Part shown: piece after piece, positions 24,897 through 33,656 of the stretch
Position numbering within the stretch: position 1 is the first letter of the stretch
Layout: every line of letters begins with the position of its first letter
Source: Mucinivorans sp036654415
GTDB taxonomy: Bacteria; Bacteroidota; Bacteroidia; Bacteroidales; Rikenellaceae
DNA length: 64,000 nt
Direction: 5' to 3'
NCBI GenBank assembly: GCA_036654415.1
Contig: JAVVSB010000004.1
Coordinates: 1 to 64,000 of the forward strand
The notes under the pieces: generated by a model
Seen by the model: the letters and a program-made list of their open reading frames with translations, nothing else
What the model was told of the DNA's origin: nothing
Database searches by the model: none
Translations under genes and position numbers: made by a program

Positions 24897-26711
24897 TTGG
24901 TTTTGGATAAGATACATCAATTAGATAGTGTAGTTGCCGACCAGATTGCCGCTGGTGAGGTCGTACAACGCCCAGCATCAGCTGTTAAAGAGTTATTGGA
25001 GAATGCTGTAGATGCCAAGGCGAGTGATATAACACTTGTGCTAGGCAATAATGGTAGCGCGCTAATCAGGGTTGTGGACAATGGCTGCGGAATGAGTCCT
25101 GGTGATGCAAAACGCTCTTTTTTAAGGCACGCCACTTCTAAGATAAAATGCTCGGCCGACCTTTTCGCTCTGCACACTTTCGGTTTTCGCGGTGAAGCTT
25201 TAGCCTCAATAGCCTCGGTATCTCATGTGGAGATGATAACGCGTCGTGCTGAGGATGAATTGGCTGTAAAGCTGACAGTCCATGGTGGAGAAGTTATCTC
25301 ACAGGAGTTTGTAGCTGCAGCTGTTGGCACCTCTATTGCGGTTGAAAATCTGTTTTACAACGTCCCTGCACGCAGACGTTTTCTTAAAGAGGGCAATGCT
25401 GAAAGACGTGCCATAATAAGCGAACTGGAGCACGTGGCCTTGGTCAACGAAAATGTGAGTTTTAGCTTTGCTACACTGGAGTCTGGCAGTCAAATAATCT
25501 TTAGAGCAACCTCTCTTCGCCAAAGAGTAGAAGATGTTGCTGGTAAAAGACTTAGCAAGAAGCTACTTCCTATCGACCTTCAGACCAATATAGTCTCTCT
25601 TGGCGGATGGATATCGACTCACGAGGGGGCACTATCAACCTCGCGAGGGGCCAATTTCTTTGTCAATGGCCGTTTTATGCGCAGCCTTTCGCTGCAAAAA
25701 GCAGTAACCATGGGTTATGGACGACTGTTGGATGCTGGCAAATATCCTCAGTTTTACATCTATATTAATGTTGACCCGACATCGATTGATGTCAATGTGC
25801 ACCCAACAAAGACAGAGATAAAATTTGAAAATGAAAACGAGATATGGCAGATTCTTCAATCTACCGTTCGTCGAACTTTGGGACGCGATAATATAGTGCC
25901 ACAGATGGATTTTGACAACCCAACACCAATCGAAATACCTATCTATTCAGCCTCGAATACCAATGTTCGCCAACCGACCACAGGGGCACGAATGAATTAT
26001 AACCCTTTTGAAAATCAAGTTTGGGAATCTGTCTCAGATAAGGAGCCGCTCATTGAAGAGAATCTTCCTGATGAACTTTTCGAGATGACCTCTATTGATA
26101 AAGGTAGCGAACCAAGCCAGGCCGCACTTCCCATGGAGGTGGCGATTGATTTCTCTGTTTTCCAATTTTCGACTCGCTATTTGTGTACCACAACCGTTGA
26201 CGGCTTAGTCCTGGTGGACTACACAAGAGCCATTGAACGCATTGAATACGAGCGACTTATTAACACATTACAGCAAGGAACCACACCATCACAGATGGAA
26301 CTTTTCCCTGAAAATGTGGAGCTAAGCCAAGCTGATGCGTCGCTTTTACTTTCACACAGCGATTTACTCAGTGCCATGGGTTTCGACCTAGGCGATATGG
26401 GGGGGGGTAGGGTAGTCATCTATGCAATGCCTGCTTCAATGGCCACAGGTGTCGGCAGCCACCAAGCTATAGAAGATTTGGTAACGGCACTTAGTGAGAA
26501 CACCCACAAGGGAGGTGACCAAAGTGAAGCCATTGCGGCAGCACTGGCTCACAGTGCCTCAAGAGTGGCTCCACGCACACTGGACCCTCTTGAGCAACAG
26601 ACACTCTTAACGAGTCTATTTGCTTGCCAGGAGCCAAATTATACGCCATCCTCACTACCAGTCTTCACAATAATAAGTAATGGTGAAATAGAAAAAAAAT
26701 TTAGACGATAA
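24897..26711 (+). CDS. mutL: DNA mismatch repair protein MutL
   Basis: 604 residues from a TTG start (a second TTG two codons later is equally possible). The GHKL ATPase part shows DQIAAGEVVQRPASAVKELL, the Mg-binding Glu/Asn in ELLENAVDAKA, DNGCGMSP, and the lid HTFGFRGEALASI. A linker from about 330 to 410 is low in complexity and the C-terminal dimer domain follows. It lacks an obvious DQHA(x)2E(x)4E nuclease motif in the C-terminal domain, so it may not be an endonuclease-type MutL; this should be confirmed by alignment. A run of nine G (26399-26407, codons about 501-504) lies in the C-terminal domain. Confidence 0.95.
   Translation: MVLDKIHQLDSVVADQIAAGEVVQRPASAVKELLENAVDAKASDITLVLGNNGSALIRVVDNGCGMSPGDAKRSFLRHATSKIKCSADLFALHTFGFRGEALASIASVSHVEMITRRAEDELAVKLTVHGGEVISQEFVAAAVGTSIAVENLFYNVPARRRFLKEGNAERRAIISELEHVALVNENVSFSFATLESGSQIIFRATSLRQRVEDVAGKRLSKKLLPIDLQTNIVSLGGWISTHEGALSTSRGANFFVNGRFMRSLSLQKAVTMGYGRLLDAGKYPQFYIYINVDPTSIDVNVHPTKTEIKFENENEIWQILQSTVRRTLGRDNIVPQMDFDNPTPIEIPIYSASNTNVRQPTTGARMNYNPFENQVWESVSDKEPLIEENLPDELFEMTSIDKGSEPSQAALPMEVAIDFSVFQFSTRYLCTTTVDGLVLVDYTRAIERIEYERLINTLQQGTTPSQMELFPENVELSQADASLLLSHSDLLSAMGFDLGDMGGGRVVIYAMPASMATGVGSHQAIEDLVTALSENTHKGGDQSEAIAAALAHSASRVAPRTLDPLEQQTLLTSLFACQEPNYTPSSLPVFTIISNGEIEKKFRR
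26399..26407 (+). repeat. G9 mononucleotide run inside mutL
   Basis: Nine consecutive G (the G of an ATG plus eight) encode Gly-Gly-Gly after Met; the frame is kept at nine. It is the second-longest G/C run I saw in the window. Confidence 0.95.
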
Positions 26712-26714
26712 AAC

Positions 26715-27350
26715 ATGAATAATTTTTGGAATCCTCGTTCAGTGGTTATGAATCTACTGATGCTCAATGTAGTAGTCTTCTTAGCTCAGTATCTTATGCC
26801 TCGCTATGAAGACCTACTCCTTACCAACTTTGCCCTGCATTACCCTGGGTCACCCTATTTCCGCATATGGCAACCCATAACCTATATGTTTATGCACGGT
26901 GGTTTTTCGCACCTGTTTTTTAATATGTTTGCCCTGTGGATGTTTGGGCGACAATTGGAGTGGGACTTGGGGCCTAAACGCTTTTTGACCTACTATATGA
27001 TAACGGGTGTCGGAGCCGCTGCGGTTAGCATAGCGGTCAACTACATGACCATTAACTTCAGTAGTGACCCCATGATGATAGCCTCTGCTGCGCAGAGCAT
27101 CACAATCGGAGCTTCGGGTGCCGTCTTTGGTATTCTTTTAGCCTTTGGTATGTTGCACCCCAACGAGCGACTCCTTTTACTTATTCCGCCTATACCCATA
27201 AAAGCCAAATGGTTTGTGATTCTATATGGAGCTTTAGAGCTTGTAGGGGGTATTCGTGGCACCGATAATATTGCCCATTTTGCCCACTTGGGGGGTATGA
27301 TTTTTGGTGTATTTTTAATTCTTTATTGGCGCAAAACTCGTAAAATATAG
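26715..27350 (+). CDS. Rhomboid family intramembrane serine protease
   Basis: 211 residues, six membrane segments. The rhomboid features are all present: HGGFSHLFFNMFALWMFG (oxyanion Asn/His side) near residue 57-75, the nucleophile in GASGAVFG (Ser about 134) and the paired His in IAHFAHLGGM (about 190). It cuts transmembrane substrates within the bilayer. It overlaps no gene but starts 3 bp after mutL and is followed 4 bp later by the nuclease-fold protein, so it is co-transcribed. Substrate unknown. Confidence 0.93.
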   Translation: MNNFWNPRSVVMNLLMLNVVVFLAQYLMPRYEDLLLTNFALHYPGSPYFRIWQPITYMFMHGGFSHLFFNMFALWMFGRQLEWDLGPKRFLTYYMITGVGAAAVSIAVNYMTINFSSDPMMIASAAQSITIGASGAVFGILLAFGMLHPNERLLLLIPPIPIKAKWFVILYGALELVGGIRGTDNIAHFAHLGGMIFGVFLILYWRKTRKI

Positions 27351-27354
27351 TCCT

Positions 27355-28482
27355 ATGAGAACTCATAGAGGTTTGTGGCTTATAAAGTTACTCAATATCA
27401 TTCTCATCGCCATCACCATAGTTTTGGCCATTGTACTTTTATTGAGTTATCTTTCCACACGCATCGACCCAAACGGCCAATGGTGGTTTGCCTTCTTGGG
27501 TTTAGCCGCTCCGTTTTTGTTTATGGCCAATGCAGTGTGCTTGTTATTTTGGGTTGTGCGCTGGCGAATTTGGGCCATTGTGCCGGGTATCGTGTTACTG
27601 CTAGGGGTTGGATATATTGGTGATTTTGTACAGCTACGCTTTGTCAAGGTCTACGCCGAGGTCGCCCCACAAGAAGGAGAGGTAACGGTGATGAGCTATA
27701 ACGTCCACGCATTTATAGATTTCAGAAACAAAACGAATTACAGTTCCAAGCCAGACAGTATTACACGTTACGTCAACCAAATCAAGGCCGATATTGTGTG
27801 CTTCCAAGAGTTCCAAATCATGTCGGCACAAGATAGCTCCCTTCTCTCAGAACGTATGAAACCATGGCCCTATCAGAAATTTTCTCTGGTGGTTGACCAA
27901 CCAAATAATAAATGGGGACTCGCTGTGTATAGTAAATACCCTATTTTAGATGTGCACCCAATACGTTTTGAGGGTCAGCAAAATTCGTCGCTATGGGCTG
28001 ACATTGCTCTATCGAAAAAAGATACCATGCGCCTTTTTAGTTGTCATCTGCAAACCACACAATTTAATTTGGTAAGCCCAGATGGCTTACGGTCGGTATA
28101 CAGTCAAGATAATATGGGCCTTTTTATACGCACGGTTGGTTCAACGCTAAAACAAAATTTCAAACTGCGTGCCCAACAGGTTGACACCATATCCACCATG
28201 ATACGTGAGTCGCCCTTTCCAACAGTGGTGGTTGGCGATTTCAATGATACGCCTCTTTCGTACACCTACCATACTATGAGGGGTGATTTAGATGACACAT
28301 TTTGTGAAGAAGGTTCTGGTTATCAAAATACATACAAACCTTTAATGGGACTATTTAGGATAGACTATATTTTAACAAGTTCTCATTTCAAAACTACCTA
28401 TCAGAACTCGCCCACCCTGCCGTGGAGTGACCATAACCCTGTAATTGCAAAAATAAAACTAAAACATAATGAAAATGAATAA
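27355..28482 (+). CDS. Endonuclease/exonuclease/phosphatase-fold protein with N-terminal membrane domain
   Basis: 375 residues. Three membrane helices fill the first 100 residues or so; the EEP domain follows with VMSYNVHAFIDF (Asn), IVCFQEFQIMS (Glu), LFSCHLQTTQFN (His), VVVGDFNDTPLSYTYH (Asp/Asn) and the terminal WSDHNPVIAKI (Asp-His). This architecture is widespread in Bacteroidetes. Like the protein at 16169 the catalytic domain probably faces the periplasm; substrate unknown. The last 14 bp overlap the dapD frame. Confidence 0.88.
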   Translation: MRTHRGLWLIKLLNIILIAITIVLAIVLLLSYLSTRIDPNGQWWFAFLGLAAPFLFMANAVCLLFWVVRWRIWAIVPGIVLLLGVGYIGDFVQLRFVKVYAEVAPQEGEVTVMSYNVHAFIDFRNKTNYSSKPDSITRYVNQIKADIVCFQEFQIMSAQDSSLLSERMKPWPYQKFSLVVDQPNNKWGLAVYSKYPILDVHPIRFEGQQNSSLWADIALSKKDTMRLFSCHLQTTQFNLVSPDGLRSVYSQDNMGLFIRTVGSTLKQNFKLRAQQVDTISTMIRESPFPTVVVGDFNDTPLSYTYHTMRGDLDDTFCEEGSGYQNTYKPLMGLFRIDYILTSSHFKTTYQNSPTLPWSDHNPVIAKIKLKHNENE

Positions 28483-29293
28483 CTTACAACAGAAAATCGA
28501 AACTATTTGGGATGACCGCGAACTCCTAAGTTCTCAGTCTGCAAAAGCTGACATCAGAGAGGTCATAGAGCTACTCGACAAAGGTCAACTACGTGTGGCC
28601 GAGCCAACCACCGATGGCTCTTGGCAGGTCAATGAGTGGATAAAAAAAGCTATCTTACTCTATTTCCCAATTCAGACCAACCAGACAATTACGGCTGGTG
28701 ATTTAGAATTTTTTGATAAAATTCAAACCAAACATGATTTTGACAAACAAGGTGTTAGAGTTGTGCCTGCTGGTGTGGCACGCTACGGGGCCTACCTAGC
28801 CAAAGGCGTTGTTATGATGCCATCCTATGTTAACATTGGTGCCTATGTAGACGAAGGAACCATGGTTGATACATGGGCCACAGTAGGTTCATGCGCCCAA
28901 GTTGGTAAACGCGTGCACCTGAGTGGTGGGGTAGGGCTTGGCGGTGTGCTGGAGCCAATTCAAGCCGCGCCAGTGATTATCGAAGACGACTGTTTTATAG
29001 GTTCACGTTGTATAATTGTCGAGGGAGCACATATCTGCACAGGAGCCGTGTTGGGGGCTAATGTGGTAATCACAAGCTCCACCAGAATCATCGACGTCAC
29101 AGGTCCGGAACCTATTGAATACAAAGGATATGTACCAGCCCGTAAGGTTGTAATTCCAGGTAGCCGCACCAAAAAATTTGCAGCAGGTGAGTATCAAGTT
29201 CCTTGCGCTCTGATAATTGGTGAACGGAAAGCCTCGACCAATCTCAAGACCACGCTCAATGATGCTCTACGTGATTTTGGAGTGACGGTGTAA
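28469..29293 (+). CDS. dapD: Tetrahydrodipicolinate N-succinyltransferase
   Basis: 274 residues of DapD, which succinylates tetrahydrodipicolinate with succinyl-CoA in lysine and meso-diaminopimelate synthesis. An N-terminal helical domain leads to a left-handed beta helix with hexapeptide repeats: RYGAYLAKGVVMMPSYVNIGAY, GTMVDTWATVGSCAQVGKR, HLSGGVGLGGVLEP, IIEDDCFIGSRCIIVEGA. The Asp of the substrate site is in MVDTWATVGS. The ATG could be at 28469 or six bases on (28475); both overlap the preceding gene. Last gene of the five-gene mutL operon, ending at the 29314 hairpin. Confidence 0.96.
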   Translation: MKMNNLQQKIETIWDDRELLSSQSAKADIREVIELLDKGQLRVAEPTTDGSWQVNEWIKKAILLYFPIQTNQTITAGDLEFFDKIQTKHDFDKQGVRVVPAGVARYGAYLAKGVVMMPSYVNIGAYVDEGTMVDTWATVGSCAQVGKRVHLSGGVGLGGVLEPIQAAPVIIEDDCFIGSRCIIVEGAHICTGAVLGANVVITSSTRIIDVTGPEPIEYKGYVPARKVVIPGSRTKKFAAGEYQVPCALIIGERKASTNLKTTLNDALRDFGVTV

Positions 29294-29313
29294 TAACAAC
29301 AATCAACTGAATA

Positions 29314-29355
29314 AAAAACAGCCGTTGCTCCAATTTAGAGGCAACGGCTGTTTTT
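29314..29355. terminator. Bidirectional terminator between dapD and ackA
   Basis: A 15-bp perfect inverted repeat (29314-29328 with 29341-29355, core CAGCCGTTGC) with A5 and T5 at its ends, serving both converging genes. Confidence 0.9.
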
Positions 29356-29370
29356 ACAAATAAGTAACCT

Positions 29371-30579
29371 CTATTTGCGAAGCAGTCGGAAAGTGTCATT
29401 GGCAATGACTAACTCCTCATCAGTGGTTGCCACAACAACCTTAACTGGAGAGTCCACCTTACTCAAAATGGCGTCAACACCACGACTACGTTCATTAACT
29501 TCGTTATCGAAATAGATACCCATACACTCTAAGCCTGCACAAACTCGACGGCGGGTAATCTTCTCGTTTTCACCAACACCACCCGTAAAGACTATCATAT
29601 CGGCCCCTTCGAGTTCAGCAAAATAACTACCAACAAAGCGTTTGATACGATTATCGAACATATCAAGGGCTACACGAGCACGTTCGTTCCCATCGACAGC
29701 GGCTTTCATCACATCGCGCATATCACTCGATACACCACTAACGCCCAACAAACCCGACTGCTTATTAATCATATCGTTGAGTTTGGCACTCCCCATCTGT
29801 TCCTTGTCCATAATGTAGAGCAGTGCGCCAGCATCTACCGAACCACAACGAGTCCCCATCATCAGTCCATCAACAGGGGTAAAACCCATTGAGGTGTCAA
29901 ACGATTTACCATTTTTTATAGCCGTAATTGAAGCCCCATTACCAATATGACAGGTAATTATTTTACTGTGTTCAAAATCGAGACCTGTCATCTGACACGC
30001 CTTCTGAGCCACATATTTATGGGATGTGCCATGAAAGCCATAACGACGGACACGCAAATCTTCATAATATTTATAAGGTATAGCATACAGATAAGACTCC
30101 TTAGGCATAGATTGATGGAAAGATGTGTCGAACACTGCAACCTGAGAAATAGATGGCAAGAGACGCTCGATGGACAAAATTCCCTTTAAATTGGCAGGGT
30201 TATGTAGGGGAGCTAGTTCAAAACAGTTTTCTATCTGCTGTTTTACCGTCGAGGTCACAATCACCGAATCTTGGAAATATTCACCCCCATGAGCAACACG
30301 GTGACCAGCGGCCGTAATCTCGTTTAGGCTTTCGATAACACCATGAGCAGGGTCTGTTAGAGCACTTAGAATTAGGTTTATACCCACTGAATGGTCGGGG
30401 ATACTTTGTACAAATTCATATTTATGTTTACCCTGAGGTTTGTGGGTCAGCAGGCCGTCAGTGAGCCCGATACGCTCCACCAAACCCTTGGCCAACAAAG
30501 TGCTGCTATCTTTGGATGGTTTATCAATAAGCTGATATTTTATTGAGGAGCTACCACAATTCAAAACTAAAATCTTCAT
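29371..30579 (-). CDS. ackA: Acetate kinase
   Basis: 402 residues, full AckA length. Motifs: VLNCGSSSIKYQL (N-terminal phosphate site), HRVAHGGEYF (His/Arg), FDTSFHQSMP, CHIGNGAS (phosphate 2), MGFTPVDGLMMGTRCGSVD and FTGGVGEN (adenosine). It makes ATP and acetate from acetyl phosphate in the fermentation route. It lies 78 bp downstream of pta on the same strand; no hairpin stands between them, so they form a pta-ackA operon. Confidence 0.98.
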   Translation of the reverse strand: MKILVLNCGSSSIKYQLIDKPSKDSSTLLAKGLVERIGLTDGLLTHKPQGKHKYEFVQSIPDHSVGINLILSALTDPAHGVIESLNEITAAGHRVAHGGEYFQDSVIVTSTVKQQIENCFELAPLHNPANLKGILSIERLLPSISQVAVFDTSFHQSMPKESYLYAIPYKYYEDLRVRRYGFHGTSHKYVAQKACQMTGLDFEHSKIITCHIGNGASITAIKNGKSFDTSMGFTPVDGLMMGTRCGSVDAGALLYIMDKEQMGSAKLNDMINKQSGLLGVSGVSSDMRDVMKAAVDGNERARVALDMFDNRIKRFVGSYFAELEGADMIVFTGGVGENEKITRRRVCAGLECMGIYFDNEVNERSRGVDAILSKVDSPVKVVVATTDEELVIANDTFRLLRK

Positions 30580-30657
30580 ATTTTCTTAAAATTATATTAT
30601 TTCAGAACACACGCTCCAAAATTTAAGTGCCTCTCTCAAAAAGAGTCGTAACTAGTA

Positions 30658-31659
30658 TTATTTAGTTTGAGCCTGACAAGCGGTAATGGCAATTAAAGAG
30701 ACGATATCGCTCATCGAACAACCACGCGAAAGGTCGTTAATTGGAGCTGCCATACCCTGCAAAACTGGGCCAATAGCCTCGGCATCAGCCAGACGTTGAA
30801 CCAACTTGTAGGCAATATTACCAACCTCCAATGTAGGGAAGACCAATACATTAGCATGACCTGCAATTTTAGAACCAGGAGCCTTACTGCTACCAATACC
30901 TGGAACAATGGCAGCATCAGCCTGCAATTCGCCATCAATCTGCAAATCGGGTGCCATCTCTTTGGCCAAACGTGTGGCCTCGACCACCTTGTCCACCATT
31001 TCGTGTTTAGCCGAACCCTTGGTCGAGAAGCTAAGCATGGCAATACGTGGAGTCATACCTGTAATGGCTTGTGTAGTACGACCTGTACTGACTGCAATCT
31101 GAGCCAACTCTTCGGCCGTAGGGTCTGGATGAACAGCACAGTCTGCAAAGACCATCATACCATTATCACCATAAACTTTATCCTTGAGCAACATAATGAA
31201 AGCACCGCTCACAACAGAAACCCCAGGTTTGGTCTTAACATACTGAAAGGCTGGACGCAACACATCACCCGTTGGGTTGTTGGCTCCAGCCACCTCACCG
31301 TCAGCATCGCCAGCCTTTATAATCAAAACAGCTAGGCAAAGAGGATTTTTAATCAACACCTCGGCCTGTTCACGCGTTAACCCCTTCGAGGCACGGATTT
31401 GGAGCATAAGTTCAATGTACTGCTCTTTTTTAGGATTATTTTCGGGGTCAATTATTGTAGCTTTTTCGATAAAAGGCAGGGACCACTCCACGGCATTATC
31501 TTTAATAGTTTGAGCATTACCCAACAAAATGATATCGGCAATACCTTGTTCTATTACTTCATTTGCGGCACGCAGTGTACGCTCTTCGGTGGCCTCGGGC
31601 AACACGATTCTCTTGCATGAGGCTTTGGCCTGCTGCTTAATTTTATCAAGTAATTCCAT
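30658..31659 (-). CDS. pta: Phosphate acetyltransferase (short form)
   Basis: 333 residues, the single-domain Pta of Firmicutes and Bacteroidetes without the N-terminal regulatory domain of E. coli. It converts acetyl-CoA and phosphate to acetyl phosphate. Visible: IVLPEATEERTLRA, EVAGANNPTGDVLRPAFQ, GAFIMLL, ADCAVHPDPTAEELAQIA and GRTTQAITGMTPRIAMLSFS. The -7 element of the pta-ackA promoter lies at 31688-31695. Closely related in fold to the phosphotransbutyrylase-like gene at 34021. Confidence 0.97.
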   Translation of the reverse strand: MELLDKIKQQAKASCKRIVLPEATEERTLRAANEVIEQGIADIILLGNAQTIKDNAVEWSLPFIEKATIIDPENNPKKEQYIELMLQIRASKGLTREQAEVLIKNPLCLAVLIIKAGDADGEVAGANNPTGDVLRPAFQYVKTKPGVSVVSGAFIMLLKDKVYGDNGMMVFADCAVHPDPTAEELAQIAVSTGRTTQAITGMTPRIAMLSFSTKGSAKHEMVDKVVEATRLAKEMAPDLQIDGELQADAAIVPGIGSSKAPGSKIAGHANVLVFPTLEVGNIAYKLVQRLADAEAIGPVLQGMAAPINDLSRGCSMSDIVSLIAITACQAQTK

Positions 31660-31687
31660 TGTAAATTATGTTATTGTTAATAATTTG

Positions 31688-31695
31688 CAAAAGTA
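31688..31695 (-). promoter_or_regulatory. -7 element of pta-ackA
   Basis: TACTTTTG on the minus strand, 28 bp before the pta ATG. Confidence 0.5.
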
Positions 31696-31776
31696 GCTAT
31701 TTTCTGTGATAATTCCTAATCAAATCACACCTCAACTCACTGGTTTTTGATACATAATTTTTAACACCTAAATATA

Positions 31777-31808
31777 TTTGGAAGTGTAAATTATATATCT
31801 TATATTTG
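31777..31808 (+). promoter_or_regulatory. Promoter of the poly-C outer-membrane gene
   Basis: TTTG (31777-31780), 20-bp spacer, TATATTTG (31801-31808), an exact Bacteroidetes promoter. The ATG at 31841 followed by the C tract is 32 bp downstream, so the gene should be transcribed even when it is out of frame. Confidence 0.8.
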
Positions 31809-31840
31809 TCATAGATTTTTAACTTAAAAAATTTACAATT

Positions 31841-32559
31841 ATGACCCCCCCCCCCGCAAAAGTCGTCTTTTGACGATAAATTCGACTAAACTTTCAGTAA
31901 CCATAAAAAAGCTAATTCTCCTCCTTATTGTCAACACATTATTTATTAATGTAGTGAAAGCCCAATCAGTGCAAGAGACCCCTAACGTTTTTTACGGGAC
32001 TGTGGGTTTGGCCCCTCTGTTCAACAAGGGTGTTGGAGCATCTTTCTCAGCCAACTACGACCGATACCTGCTTAAATGGTTAAGCGTAGGGGCGACAGTT
32101 CAGTTCGATATGCACAATCAATTCCCAAGCTATGCCAATACGATGGATTGGCAGAGAACTCCACAAAGGGTGACAGAGTTGATAGAGAGTCAGGATGTTA
32201 AGAACCCTGATTTTACAGGATGGAAACGCGCCAATATATTTTCGCTCTTTGTAAACCTAAGGTTTGCACCACTCAACACAAAGCACAGCCTACTAACCAT
32301 TGGTGGCGGTATAGGGATGCGATTTTCCACGGGCTTATCCTATAACGTGATGTACCACAATTCTGGCTTCGACCAAAATTACTCGCAATCAGCCATGTGT
32401 TCCTTTGCCTATAATGTACAGATACAATATATGTATAAACTGCCAAAACGTTGGCTAGTTGGCGTGGAGTGCGAAATGTCGGGGCAAACTTCAGCCACCC
32501 CAACCGTATACAATTCAACATACTTCACTCCAGCAATTATTTTCGGTCGCCGTTTCTGA
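31841..32559 (+). CDS. Outer-membrane beta-barrel protein, frame interrupted by C11 tract (phase-off in this copy)
   Basis: The only ATG is at 31841, followed at once by eleven C; read with eleven C it stops at the TGA at 31871-31873. The long open frame (229 codons to 32559) is entered only if the tract holds twelve or nine C. It then reads MTPPPRKSRLLTINSTKL, a basic region, a hydrophobic core (LILLLIVNTLFINV) and a signal-peptidase site after VKA. The mature part, from QSVQETPNVFYGTVGLAP on, alternates like a small beta-barrel (FSANYDRYLLKWLSVGATVQF, ANIFSLFVNLRFAP) and ends in Phe (IIFGRRF), as barrels recognised by BamA do. A TTG at 31870 is an in-frame fallback start. Tract slippage would switch the gene on or off; a base-call error is the alternative. 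Confidence 0.7.
31845..31855 (+). repeat. C11 homopolymer directly after the start codon
   Basis: Eleven consecutive C (the ATGA is followed by C11, then GCAAAAG). By far the longest G/C homopolymer in the window and unlikely in this AT-leaning genome without selection. Confidence 0.95.
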
Positions 32560-32586
32560 TAATTCAAATTATTTAGACCAATTCTA

Positions 32587-32618
32587 AAGGCATTTCTTAT
32601 GAAGAAATGCCTTTTTTT
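32587..32618 (+). terminator. Terminator after the outer-membrane gene
   Basis: Stem AAAGGCATTTCTT/AAGAAATGCCTTT around the loop ATG, followed by a T run. Confidence 0.88.
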
Positions 32619-32634
32619 GATGAGAAAAATTAAC

Positions 32635-32642
32635 TACCTTTG
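32635..32642 (+). promoter_or_regulatory. -7 element of the DHS-like/lrgA/ptb operon
   Basis: TACCTTTG, 30 bp before the ATG at 32673; a TTTG exists 15 bp upstream but that spacing is shorter than usual. Confidence 0.5.
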
Positions 32643-32672
32643 TGCTACTATATTTTAAAATCATAAAAAGAT

Positions 32673-33656
32673 ATGAGTGAAAAACAACGCGGAGCGATTT
32701 CGCAATTTATCGAACACCACTACCGCCACTTTAATTCCGCTGCCCTAATGGATGCAGCCAAAGGATACGAAACACATATTGCCCAGGGTGGCAAAATGAT
32801 GATTACACTAGGAGGAGCCATGTCAACGGCTGAACTGGGTTTATCACTGGCCGAGATGATTCGCCAAGACAAAGTACACATCATAACCTGCACGGGGGCC
32901 AACCTCGAAGAGGACTTGATGAATTTGGTGGCCCATTCGCACTACAAACGTGTGCCAAACTATCGCGACTTGACACCTGCACAAGAGCGTGAACTGCTTG
33001 ACAACCACATGAATCGTGTAACAGACACCTGCATCCCCGAAGAGGAAGCTTTCCGCCGTCTACAGGGACATATCAGCAAGATATGGAAAGATGCCGATGC
33101 CAAGGGCGAACGTTATCTCCCTCATGAATATATGTATAAGTTAATTCGTAGTGGTGTATTGGAACAATATTACGAGATTGACCCCAAAAACAGTTGGATG
33201 CTGGCCGCGTGCGAAAAAAACATACCTATCATCTGCCCAGGATGGGAAGATTCAACCATGGGTAACATATTCACCAGCTACGTTATCAAAGGCGAATGCA
33301 AAGCCTCAACCGTGAAAAGTGGTATTGAATATATGATTTACCTAACCGAGTGGTACCGAGCTAATTCAGCAGGTAAAGGGGTCGGGTTCTTCCAGATAGC
33401 AGGTGGTATCTCTGGCGACTTTCCAATTTGCTGTGTGCCAATGATGTACCAAGACCTTGGGTGGACTGAAGTTCCTTTTTGGGCCTACTTCTGCCAGATT
33501 TCCGACTCTACAACCTCATACGGTTCATATTCGGGAGCAGTGCCTAACGAAAAAATCACATGGGGCAAGCTCGATGCCGACACCCCTAAATTTATTGTTG
33601 AAAGCGATGCCACCATCGTAGCACCTCTTATCTTTGCCTGGGTACTTGGGTGGTAA
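32673..33656 (+). CDS. Deoxyhypusine synthase-like protein
   Basis: 327 residues of the DHS family (spermidine-dependent NAD enzyme of archaea and eukaryotes that makes deoxyhypusine on eIF5A). The fold landmarks are kept: ITLGGAMSTAELG, ITCTGANLEEDL, IPIICPGWEDSTMGN, FFQIAGGISGDF and, at the end, SGAVPNEKITWGKLDAD, in which Lys299 matches the catalytic Lys of the human enzyme (WGK). Bacteria have EF-P, not eIF5A, so the true substrate is unknown; bacterial relatives include homospermidine synthase-type enzymes. It shares an overlapping operon with lrgA and a phosphotransbutyrylase-like gene. Confidence 0.88.
   Translation: MSEKQRGAISQFIEHHYRHFNSAALMDAAKGYETHIAQGGKMMITLGGAMSTAELGLSLAEMIRQDKVHIITCTGANLEEDLMNLVAHSHYKRVPNYRDLTPAQERELLDNHMNRVTDTCIPEEEAFRRLQGHISKIWKDADAKGERYLPHEYMYKLIRSGVLEQYYEIDPKNSWMLAACEKNIPIICPGWEDSTMGNIFTSYVIKGECKASTVKSGIEYMIYLTEWYRANSAGKGVGFFQIAGGISGDFPICCVPMMYQDLGWTEVPFWAYFCQISDSTTSYGSYSGAVPNEKITWGKLDADTPKFIVESDATIVAPLIFAWVLGW

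Noticed and set aside
31870..31872. TTG as the true start of the outer-membrane protein
   Set aside because: Possible but weaker than the ATG with the C tract, because the promoter and ATG are well placed and the one-base frame offset is explained by slippage; it remains the fallback.
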